Below the pieces are notes generated by a model, which was given only the letters and a program-made list of their open reading frames with translations, had not been told where the DNA came from and ran no database searches. From Treponema zioleckii (GTDB lineage: Bacteria > Spirochaetota > Spirochaetia > Treponematales > Treponemataceae), in contig NZ_JPUF01000034.1 in the NCBI RefSeq assembly GCF_014737315.1, positions 1-43,693 on the forward strand: a DNA stretch of 43,693 bases. Direction: 5' to 3'. Position numbers and translations under genes: made by a program. Positions within the stretch are counted from its first letter, which is position 1. The number at the start of each line of letters is the position of its first letter. Below, piece after piece: positions 14,502 through 23,100 of the stretch.

Positions 14502-16088
14502 TTACCTGCTTACAACTTCCCATTCTGTTATGTTTCGTTCCGCAGAAGAAAAATTCACGCCTATTTTGAAAAGTTTTCGGCTGTCTGCGGAGTACGGGGC
14601 TGCGTATCCTTGCTCATCAATCTGCTGCAAGGCTTCTTTGGCGCTTACATCACGCTTAAATTCAAAAACATAAACATATTCTTCTGTTTCGACGACGCAA
14701 TCTGCGCGCCCTTTTGATGAATGAACTTCCGTTCGGCAATATTTTCCGAGCACGATGAGCGAAATAAAAATCACATTCTGAAAGCTCTGTTCCGTTACGG
14801 AATCCAAATCTCCGCCTGCCGGATAAGGAAGAAGGGCAAACAAGGCCTTAAACCAGTCACGCATTCCGTCCGTGTCACCTTCTTCCACTGCATCATCAAG
14901 AATGTCAATATTGAACGGAGCCGGCTTATCCTGTACTTTAAGGTATGTTGGCGCGAGCGCATTCAAAAAACCGTATTTTACTTCATCATTCGGAAAGCCC
15001 AGTTTGTAAGAAAGCTGACGTTCATTCCAAGTTTTTATTGTAAGATAACCGCTCTGATACAAAAGCGGAATCGGGTCTGGATTTTCAGGGCGATAATCAT
15101 TGATTTCTGATTCTGAAATCTTCACAGTGTCAATAAAGCGCCTTGCATCAAAATTGATTTCATCAAGCTTTTTGATTAAGAAAGTTGGCGTTCCGGTTCC
15201 GAACCAATAAGAGCCAAATTTATTCTCAGAGAACGCATTGAGCAGACTGAACGGATTGTAAATGTCCGGGCAGTTCATGCAGAAATGATAGCCGTCGTAC
15301 ATCCGTTTGAGTTCGCCAAGACATTTCTCTGACGAAAATCTGTGTCGCTCTGCCATTGATTCAATTTCGGGAACAAAGTTTTCTTCAAGCTCTTTTTGCG
15401 TGATACCGCAGATTGCATCATAATTCCAGTCTAAAGTGATGTCTTTGAGCTGATTCAAATCGCTGAAAATACTAACTTTGCTGAATTTTGTGACGCCTGT
15501 AAAAAATGCGAAACGAAGATAAGCGTCGCAGTCTTTTAGAACAGCAAAAAATCCCTTGTAAAGCGCACGGTTTTCTTTTTCCTGCTCTTCATTTTCACCG
15601 ATGTTCTTCAAAAGTGGATTGTCGTATTCATCCACAAGGACTACAACAGGCTTTCCTGTTTTTGCATAAGCATTCTTTAAAGCCTGCTCAAATCGAACTG
15701 ACAAATCCTCGTTATCATCTGGAATCGCATATTTTTCTTCAAAATCTTTGAGGCACTTTAAAAGGCGGGCACTGAGACCATCTTCTTTTGTAAAATTTCC
15801 TGCCGCAAGCGAGAATTTGAGCACAGGATAAACTTGCCACGGCTCATCATTCTGCTCTTCAAGTTTTTCAATCGCAAGTCCCTTGAACAAATCCTTTTTT
15901 CCAAGAAAATATGCTTCCAGTGTGGAAAGAAAAAGACTTTTTCCAAAACGGCGCGGGCGTGAAAGAAAATACGGACATTTAGACTGAGCCAGTTTATATA
16001 CAAACCTAGTCTTGTCCACATAGACAAAATCATTTTTTCTGAGTTTTTCAAAATCCTGAATGCCAATCGGCAGATTACGAGTTTCCAT
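14502..16088 (-). CDS. AAA-ATPase-like protein with C-terminal PD-(D/E)XK (DUF1703) nuclease
   Basis: The 528-aa product has the N-terminal AAA-ATPase-like domain (METRNLPIGIQDFEKLR, YVDKT, SRPRRFGKSLF as Walker A at about 43-53, VVLVDEYDNPLL as Walker B). The C-terminal DUF1703 nuclease has GRADCVVETEEYVYVFEFKRD (D, E-x-K). The family is widespread in gut Bacteroidetes and Treponema, often in many copies, with no settled role. An ATG at 16097 lies inside a TATAAT hexamer, so I start at 16088, exactly 7 nt downstream of that hexamer; this predicts a leaderless mRNA. The position beside a DUF4143 remnant suggests turnover of ATPase-nuclease genes at this locus. Confidence 0.9.
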   Translation of the reverse strand: METRNLPIGIQDFEKLRKNDFVYVDKTRFVYKLAQSKCPYFLSRPRRFGKSLFLSTLEAYFLGKKDLFKGLAIEKLEEQNDEPWQVYPVLKFSLAAGNFTKEDGLSARLLKCLKDFEEKYAIPDDNEDLSVRFEQALKNAYAKTGKPVVVLVDEYDNPLLKNIGENEEQEKENRALYKGFFAVLKDCDAYLRFAFFTGVTKFSKVSIFSDLNQLKDITLDWNYDAICGITQKELEENFVPEIESMAERHRFSSEKCLGELKRMYDGYHFCMNCPDIYNPFSLLNAFSENKFGSYWFGTGTPTFLIKKLDEINFDARRFIDTVKISESEINDYRPENPDPIPLLYQSGYLTIKTWNERQLSYKLGFPNDEVKYGFLNALAPTYLKVQDKPAPFNIDILDDAVEEGDTDGMRDWFKALFALLPYPAGGDLDSVTEQSFQNVIFISLIVLGKYCRTEVHSSKGRADCVVETEEYVYVFEFKRDVSAKEALQQIDEQGYAAPYSADSRKLFKIGVNFSSAERNITEWEVVSR

Positions 16089-16095
16089 TACCTTC

Positions 16096-16101
16096 ATTAT
16101 A
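16096..16101 (-). promoter_or_regulatory. TATAAT -10 hexamer 7 nt before the ATPase start
   Basis: A perfect TATAAT, read leftward, overlaps an ATG that would otherwise be taken as the start. With initiation about 7 nt downstream, the transcript begins at the second ATG (16088). Confidence 0.5.
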
Positions 16102-16132
16102 TTGAAAATTGCGGAAATTTGTAGGGTTTTCC

Positions 16133-16600
16133 TTATGAATTGCCTTTCTGCTTTCTTTTTTTTCTCAAAAATGTCTGCACGATTCGGAAAATTGACGACA
16201 CGACCGCAACTCCGAGTGCGATTGCCGCGCTTGCCATGATTGTCTGGTAGCCAGCTTGCAGCGTTTCGTGAAGGTCTTTCTGAACGGCAGCCCTGAACGT
16301 GTAGAAAAGCCCGGCACCGGGTACGAGGGGGAGAAGTCCCGAAAGAAGAAAGACTGTTGCTGGATTCTTTAAGAAAACGGCGAGGATTTCGCTTGCCACG
16401 GCGACGGCGACTGTTCCGAGGAAAAATCCGAGAGGCTCGCTTCCGAAGAATTCCCGTATGACGAGATAGAGAATGCAGCTCATCAGGCCGAGTATTCCGC
16501 TTATGAATGCGTGGCTGTATCGTGTGTTGAAGTAGAGCGAGCAGAATATGCAGGCTCCGCTACTCCAAAGAGAGGCGATTATGATTTCTGAAATATTCAC
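16133..16600 (-). CDS. Threonine/serine exporter small subunit (YjjB/ThrE_2 type)
   Basis: The 155-aa product has four or five membrane segments and the conserved LLPLVPGAGLFYTFRA motif typical of the DUF3815/ThrE_2 half. It starts inside the stop codon of the YjjP-type gene (ATGA overlap), so the two halves are coupled. In ThrE-type systems the halves together export Thr/Ser; in E. coli YjjPB exports succinate. The substrate here is uncertain. Confidence 0.85.
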   Translation of the reverse strand: MNISEIIIASLWSSGACIFCSLYFNTRYSHAFISGILGLMSCILYLVIREFFGSEPLGFFLGTVAVAVASEILAVFLKNPATVFLLSGLLPLVPGAGLFYTFRAAVQKDLHETLQAGYQTIMASAAIALGVAVVSSIFRIVQTFLRKKRKQKGNS

Positions 16601-17370
16601 AGTACCCCCGCAAGATACATTCCGGCTACAGACCCGATTGAAAGTCCCATTGCCGTCATAAGTGCTTCAAGAAGGCGTGCCCCGCCAGAAACTAAGTCGC
16701 CGGAAATTACGTCGCGGACTCCGTTAACGAATGCAAGTCCCGGAACGACCTGCATTATGCTTCCTCCAAGAACGAGCGGAGGCGAAATTCCTGCCGGAAG
16801 AAATGCCGAAACTTCGGACGAAAACGAGATGAATGCACCGCAAATCAGCGAGAGGATAAAGCTGTTCTTTCCGCTCAGAATGTCATTGAAGAAAATCATA
16901 ATCACTCTGGTGAGCGCACCGATTATGAATGAAGCTATTGCATCAAAAATATTTCCTTCAAGCATAAAAGTAAAAAATGCCGAACTGAGCGCGCCCATCA
17001 GGACGAGAAAAGTATACGAATATTCCTTCGCGTCGATTATTCTTCGGAGGAGAGTCCTGACCTGGGCTGGATTCGACGTCGTTCCGCGGTTGACGAGCCT
17101 GTATGAAAGTTCATTCATCTGCGAGAGTTTGAGCATATTTGTTCCGCGCCTGGTGATTCTCCGCATGACGGTGTGGTGTGTGCCGCCGTCGTCCATGCAG
17201 CTGAAAATAACGACAGTCGGCGTGATGAACGCACTTGAATCTTTTGCGCCGAGCGCCGTAGCGATGTGTACCACCGTATCTTCCGCACGGTAAGTTTCTC
17301 CGCCGTTTTCAAGGACAATTTCTCCTGCTGTAACTGCTATATCTTGAATGTCCTGAACGTCTTCAATCAT
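16597..17370 (-). CDS. Threonine/serine exporter large subunit (YjjP/ThrE type)
   Basis: The 257-aa product has the N-terminal cytoplasmic DUF1212 domain (AGEIVLENGGETYRAEDTV, later TTSNPAQVRTLLRRI), then about five membrane segments that include GGSIMQVVPGLAFVNGVRDV. It is the large half of a split ThrE-type exporter. The next gene overlaps it by 4 bp. No strong ribosome site is visible beyond a weak GGAGA about 8 bp upstream. Exported solute: threonine, serine or a dicarboxylate such as succinate, the last being attractive in a succinate-forming gut spirochaete, but this is inference. Confidence 0.85.
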   Translation of the reverse strand: MIEDVQDIQDIAVTAGEIVLENGGETYRAEDTVVHIATALGAKDSSAFITPTVVIFSCMDDGGTHHTVMRRITRRGTNMLKLSQMNELSYRLVNRGTTSNPAQVRTLLRRIIDAKEYSYTFLVLMGALSSAFFTFMLEGNIFDAIASFIIGALTRVIMIFFNDILSGKNSFILSLICGAFISFSSEVSAFLPAGISPPLVLGGSIMQVVPGLAFVNGVRDVISGDLVSGGARLLEALMTAMGLSIGSVAGMYLAGVL

Positions 17371-17563
17371 ACGAATCCATTATCTCCTTCATTCACCTGC
17401 ATTTTGTACGCTACAAGTTAGCAGAGTTTTTAAAGTCGCTCAACAGTCTTAACAAAACTGACTACCTATTATATAGAAGAAAATAAAAAAATGCGTACTG
17501 AATGACAATTTGGAGATTTTTTTTCTTGCGGGGCGAGAAAAGCCGTCCGCCCGCGCTTCGCGC

Positions 17564-17587
17564 GCACTAATGGTATACCATTAGTGC
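17564..17587. promoter_or_regulatory. 24-bp perfect palindrome
   Basis: The palindrome is perfect and centred on GGTATACC, with arms GCACTAATGG. It lies about 195 bp before the YjjP-type start and about 60 bp before an orphan terminator on the other strand. It may be a dimeric regulator's operator. The 17371-17744 gap holds nothing else apart from the terminator and a GC-rich inverted repeat near 17701-17735. Confidence 0.5.
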
Positions 17588-17647
17588 AATAGACATTGTG
17601 GAATATCTTCCAGAGTACAGTGGAAGTGGCGGAAGCAGGTATCCTCG

Positions 17648-17679
17648 CGGGAACGAAGTTTTTTCGTTCCCGTTTTTTT
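17648..17679 (+). terminator. Orphan intrinsic terminator, possible end of a small RNA
   Basis: CGGGAACGAA pairs with TTCGTTCCCG and is followed by seven T. No protein gene on this strand lies upstream. The preceding 60 nt can fold (CTTCCA with TGGAAG), so a short untranslated transcript starting near the 24-bp palindrome is possible. Confidence 0.6.
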
Positions 17680-17744
17680 CATCTGCTAAATCCCGCTCAC
17701 CGCCCAAAGGGGCTCGTTCGTCAGCCCCAAAGTTTTTGATTTGG

Positions 17745-19814
17745 TTAAACCGTGAACTGTGTCATTTGGTTTTCAATTTCGCCGATAGATTCTTTCATTT
17801 TTACTGCAATTTCTGAAAGTTCGTCACCGGAACCTTTTACGCGTTCTGCGCCGAGGGCCATGTTATCCATGCTGGATTTAATCGTGCCGCTCGATTCTTG
17901 CAGAGAATCCATGCTCATCAGAACTGTACGGCTGCTTTCAGTCATCTTTTTTGCAGCGGAAGAAACTTCCACCGTACTTTCGTTCATCGTCCTTAAGGTT
18001 TCAATAACCTGCTTTGAACCTTCGTTCTGTTCCTGCATTGCGCTCTTAATCTGCTGAACAAGATGATTTGTCCTTTCAATTTCGCTTGAAACGGCAACGA
18101 ATGACTTGCTTGATTCCTCCGAAGCTCCTACGACTTCCGCAATGGAATTCTGAATGCTCGAAAGCTGCTCACCGATTGTTGCAGACTGTGAACTTGAAGT
18201 TTCTGAAAGTTTTCGGATTTCATCCGCGACTACCGCAAATCCCTTACCAGCTTCGCCGGCGTGCGCCGCCTCAATGGCCGCATTCATAGCAAGGAGGTTC
18301 GTCTGCTCCGCAATTGCCGAGATAGCCGCATTCGCTTCCTGAAGCATGATTGATTTCTGTTCGATTTGTGCAATTTTCTCGTTTACGGCATCCTGTTTTT
18401 CACGACCGCTTTTTGCTTCACTTTCAAGCGACGAAAATGAGTTTGCCATAGTGTCCACAGAAGAGTTTACGCTTCTGATATTTGCAATCATTTCCTCAAC
18501 GGCACCCGAAGCTGAAGAAACTCCGTCCGACTGGCTCTGAATCATGCTTTCAAGTGCTTCGATATTCTGGGTAATTTCTCCAACTGTGTCAGCTGCTCCC
18601 TGTACGCTTGAAAGCTGCTCGTGGATTTCGGTATGAACGTTTTTTATGTTCTCGATGATTCCTCTGATTGCCTCCGCCGTATTTTCTGCAGAATTCGTCA
18701 TGTTTTCGCCAACGGCCGTCAGATTTACGGTTCCGCCTTTGACCGTTCCGATTATGCCCTGAAGTTTCTGAATAAACTTATTTTCCTCTTCAACAAGCTC
18801 CGCAAACACTTTGAAAAATGTTAGTCCCTTTACGTTCACACGACGTGTTAAATCCGCATTTCCGCTTGATAAATCAGAAACTGCAACTTTCAGCACGGAA
18901 AGTTGGCTTATAATTCCGACGATTGCAAAAGCGAGAAGTATTACGACAAGAACAATCGCCAAGCTGCATAAAAGCGGAATGATTGAAAAATGAATTCTCT
19001 CATTAAGCGTAAATGGCGTAAAAAGCACCATGTGCCAGCGGACAAGGGAAATCGGTGCCAAAAGATATTCGCCATTAGTCTGGGACTGTGTCGTAAGAAC
19101 TTGAGGCTTATAATCGTTGTCTTTGAAATTCGGATAGATATCAAGAATCGAAAGCTTGTCCTTGAGGATTGAAGCATCTGCCGCACCTGTAATTTCATCT
19201 TTGTCATTGAAAAGATAGAGCGTCGTGTTTTCATCAAGTCCGTTATACATCATGTTGATAAAATCCTGCAACGGAATTCCGGTTCCTACCATTCCGACAG
19301 GTTTTCCGTCAACACGGACAACTGCGTTTACCCACAACATGGTCGCATTTAAGGTTTCGTTGTAATTGATGTTAAAATTGTATTCTTCTGTTTCGTAAAG
19401 CGTCATGTTGTACCAGTAATCGCTCGGGTTATCTGGATTTACGACATACGAAAATTCCATTCCGCTCCAGAATTCCTTGTTTTTGTCACTTGTCCAGTAA
19501 ACACTTTTGCTCAAAAACGAATCCTGAAAAGCTCTAAAATCCGTAAAAGCATTTTCTTTTACAGTTTCGTCATCAGGATCAAGGAGATATTTTACGATAG
19601 AAGGTGTTTTTACCATTTGACGGACAAGAGTGAGCTGTTCATTCATTGCGCCTTCAAATTCAACGGTGCGGATGCTCGTGTGGAGTTTCATTTTCTCGCG
19701 AGCTGCAGCGGTAAAGGAAGAATGCGAAATTATTCCAATTACAAAAAAATCAATAAGAATGACAACAAGAAAAGCAAGAATGCCTATCAGCAACTTTTTC
19801 TTATTCAAGTTCAT
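17745..19814 (-). CDS. Methyl-accepting chemotaxis protein
   Basis: The 689-aa product has membrane segments at about 8-28 and 276-303, flanking a periplasmic dCache-type sensor of about 245 residues ([20 protein letters not shown] is typical). A HAMP-like stretch follows ([13 protein letters not shown]), then a long coiled-coil signalling domain whose hairpin tip is [20 protein letters not shown] (about 501-520). It senses a small ligand and controls CheA through CheW. No C-terminal CheR-binding pentapeptide is seen. GAGGTAACT precedes the ATG. The gene is single, with no che genes nearby. Ligand unknown. Confidence 0.95.
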   Translation of the reverse strand: MNLNKKKLLIGILAFLVVILIDFFVIGIISHSSFTAAAREKMKLHTSIRTVEFEGAMNEQLTLVRQMVKTPSIVKYLLDPDDETVKENAFTDFRAFQDSFLSKSVYWTSDKNKEFWSGMEFSYVVNPDNPSDYWYNMTLYETEEYNFNINYNETLNATMLWVNAVVRVDGKPVGMVGTGIPLQDFINMMYNGLDENTTLYLFNDKDEITGAADASILKDKLSILDIYPNFKDNDYKPQVLTTQSQTNGEYLLAPISLVRWHMVLFTPFTLNERIHFSIIPLLCSLAIVLVVILLAFAIVGIISQLSVLKVAVSDLSSGNADLTRRVNVKGLTFFKVFAELVEEENKFIQKLQGIIGTVKGGTVNLTAVGENMTNSAENTAEAIRGIIENIKNVHTEIHEQLSSVQGAADTVGEITQNIEALESMIQSQSDGVSSASGAVEEMIANIRSVNSSVDTMANSFSSLESEAKSGREKQDAVNEKIAQIEQKSIMLQEANAAISAIAEQTNLLAMNAAIEAAHAGEAGKGFAVVADEIRKLSETSSSQSATIGEQLSSIQNSIAEVVGASEESSKSFVAVSSEIERTNHLVQQIKSAMQEQNEGSKQVIETLRTMNESTVEVSSAAKKMTESSRTVLMSMDSLQESSGTIKSSMDNMALGAERVKGSGDELSEIAVKMKESIGEIENQMTQFTV

Positions 19815-19954
19815 AGTTACCTCGTTAATTTAATCTTAAGGTATTCTAACTGATTTTTCTGATAATGTCTTGATATAATAGAGCGAATGTCGAGTTTTTA
19901 AGTTAACGTAAAAAATGCGTCCGCTACCAAAAAAGACGACGAAAGCAAGTAGAT

Positions 19955-19996
19955 AAAAAGAAAGCCTACGCTAACTGATTCACCCGCGTAGGCTTT
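19955..19996 (-). terminator. Intrinsic terminator downstream of the DUF4132-type gene
   Basis: AAAGCCTACGC pairs with GCGTAGGCTTT around a 14-nt loop. Read leftward it ends in a T-rich tail (CTTTTTA), so it terminates the giant gene about 150 bp after its stop. A second inverted repeat, GGAACGGC with GCCGTTCC (20090-20137), lies between. The rest of the 19815-20145 gap shows no gene. Confidence 0.65.
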
Positions 19997-20145
19997 TAAC
20001 AAGCATAACGGAGGTTCTGCCACATTACCGTTGTGGTTTCGATACGTTTCGCTTTCCCCCATTTTCAAATTTCAACTATCTGTGTCAGTGGAACGGCAAT
20101 CATAATTTTTCTTTTGCGCAATCACTTTCGCCGTTCCGCTCTGGT

Positions 20146-23100
20146 TTACACTCCTGCGTTTATCTGCTCCAAAATGTACGGGTCTTTTATGGTTTCGTCA
20201 CGGGCGAGCATTAAGATTTTTGAGAGAACTTCGGCAGTTTTTGGGTCTTCGTCCACGAACGGAAGGAAGAGCTTTCCTCGCTGCTGGGAGTGCACTGTAA
20301 CGATGTTTATCGCGCTTCCCGCAGTTTTTCGAACCAAGCCTGTTCCAAGGTGAACGGAATATTCTGCACGGCTTCCCTTGATAAAGGCAAAGTTCTTTTC
20401 AAAGCGGACGTTCTCGATTTTGAACAGCGGCAGCGTGAACTCGCAGACGGCACGGCGCATCTCGATTGTTGAGTGGCTGGTTTCTGGGTCTACGCTTCCT
20501 GCATGGGCAACGCTCACGGCAAGGTCAACGTCGCGCATGATTTCTGAATAGAGAATGTCGTCAATGTCCTTGATTTTGAATGCTTCGCTTTTTATGCCAG
20601 TGTACCGGCGAGGCGAGAAGTAGACGTATTCGATTGCGGGGCATTCAATGTCCGCCGGCGAGAACCAGTCTGCCTGCGCGTAAATTTCTGCAATAAGATT
20701 CTGCTTGTAAAAGACTTTCTGCAGTCCGCTTTCGTAATCCGCAATCCATCGGCGGCTTTTGAGAGTTGCGACCGCTTTTTTTGGCTGAATCTGGTTTCCT
20801 GCGAACATGAGGGATTTGTTTTTTTCAAGTTCCTCTTCAAGCTTAACGTACAGTTCTCGGAAAACCTGCTTGAACGGCTGAACGATTTTGTTTTCAAAAA
20901 TGAACTTTTGCCATTCGTGCCAGTGCTTTGAGCTGTAAAAATCCCATGCGTGTGCGACCCGAAGTTCCGTTTCTCTTTCGATTTGTTTTTGAGAATTGTC
21001 CCAATTTGTGAGGAAAATATTTTCTTCGCTGACAGAAATCAAGCCGGTTTCGCCTTCTTTTGTGATAAAGACGAGAGCATTTACAATCGGGCTTACGACA
21101 GGATTTTTTAGGAGCGAAGCGATTTCCTGGGCCGGAAGCTGAACCTGCTCTGTCATAAAATTCTCGAACATTGCGCGGGTGCGCTCGTGCTGTTGCTTTA
21201 GGCGTTTGTAAACGTCCTGAACATGTTCGTTGAGTTCTGTCTTTTTTAATGCGGCAGGTGCGCTCTTTAAGAGTTTTTCGGAACCTTCTTTTCGGTATTC
21301 AACGCAAGGCTTTCCGCTTTCGCCTACATTTATGCGGACTTCGTAGCCAGAATCCGCTTGCCAGTCAAATACTTCGCGCACTTTTTCGATTAGCGCGCTT
21401 TCCATGTTCAGGTTCAGGCGGTTAACGTCGGTGTAGCCAGCCGAACGCGAAAGATTCTGCAGAGCGATTTCTACGGCTTCGCCCTCGCTCTGTCTCCTCT
21501 GCGCACCGAACTGACGGCTTTCTTTTTTGAATTTCTGCAAATACTCGTAGCGGTGTAAAATCGTTTCGTTGAACGCATCGCCTTTTTCGCAAATCGGAAT
21601 GAGAGGGTAACTCATCAATAAGTCCTTGTTGCGCGCGCGGTTAATTTCGGCTTCAAGCTCGTTTTGCGTTACGCGGCCTAGCGCGGCATCGGCAAATCTT
21701 CTTGCCCTCGCGTGGCGGATTCCGTCGGTAATGTATTTTGCGCTCAAATAAAGTCTGTCAAAAACTTCTTCGCCAAGCTCGGCGTAAACTTCGGTGAACC
21801 AGTCCAAATCGAACGCGCCTTTGTTCAGCTCTTCCATTGTGAGCGGAGTGAATTTTGCGATTTTGCTCGCGTCCCTGTGGTCACCCCAGCCTTCTTTCAT
21901 GTGGGCAATAAAATAGTAGCATCCGCTTTCGAGGGACGGAACTCCGAGCACTTCGCTCAAAAGCGGAATCCACTGCGGAAGATACATCGCAAGGTCGTAG
22001 AGCCGCTGCTCAGGAATCTTGTATTTTTGCACGAGAGATTTCATTTCTTCCGCCGAGTCGTTTTCAGTCGGTTTTGAGACGACTAAAAGGCGGCTAAAAC
22101 AATGGCCTCGCGAAAGGTTTGTTGAATAGTGATAGCTTGATTCTGAAAGTCCGCGCTCAAAAGAAGTTTTTCCCATGCCCTGAACAATGCGCAAAAGATA
22201 GTCCGCGCCAGGAACTGTGTGAACTGACTCAACAAAGGCCGAACTTGAAGTTTCTTTTTCTCCCCGGCGAATCTCGTTTATGATGATTGTGTCGTTTATG
22301 CGTTTGTAGATTTGGGTAAGCTCAGCGTCTTCTGCGTCAAAGAATGATTTTTCGCTCAGACTTGCCGAAAGTGTCGAAATCTTTATGATTCCAAAATACA
22401 CGGTGTCCAAGCTGATTAGGCCGAGTTTGTAGGCTCTAAAAAAATGCTCCGCGTGGAGTGCGTTTCCCACGGTTCCGTAAACCGTCTTTTCGCGGCCAGC
22501 GCCTTTTGTGCGGGAAGCGTAGTCGGCTTTGAGCGCGAAGGCATACATCAGTTTGAACCATTCTGCAAAATCTTTGTCAGATTCAATCTGTTCTGCGGGT
22601 CCCAGTTCTTTATAGCGGTTATTGATGATTACGACAGGGCGTTCTGAATCTTTTTTTGTGTCATTTTTTGATTCATAAAAAGTCTTGCACTTATTCAATT
22701 CGCCTTTTAGAAAATTAAATGGCTGAACATAAGAAAGGGTAAAAGTTTCTTTGCCATCGTACCAACTGTAATAGCTAGGATTTTTCTCTATTTTGTGCCA
22801 CAAATCTTTTGTGTCGCCTTCTTTTAGAATCTTGTAGTAATAAGCTTGAATTATTTTTTTAAGAAAATCTATTTCGCAAACAGTTTGTATAAGTGCTTCC
22901 GCAACCTGATAAAAAAGCGAGTCTGAATAGTTTCCCAGTCCCTGTCTTGAATATTCAAATTCTCCGGGCTGAACAAAACACAGTTTTCCGAACAGAAGTT
23001 TTTCCAATCGCTCGACTTTTTCTGCATCTTCTTCGTCAAATTCTTTTTTGGAAGAGCCAAGCAGATTTTTTAAGATGCCGTTTTTGTGTTTCCGCATAGT

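Noticed and set aside
16089-16097. First ATG of the AAA/DUF1703 ATPase
   Set aside because: It lies within a TATAAT hexamer, and the next ATG matches the usual family N-terminus.
17590-17680. Signal recognition particle RNA, because of GGAAGCAG near 17631
   Set aside because: The flanking bases do not form the required SRP loop pairing, and the transcript would be too short.
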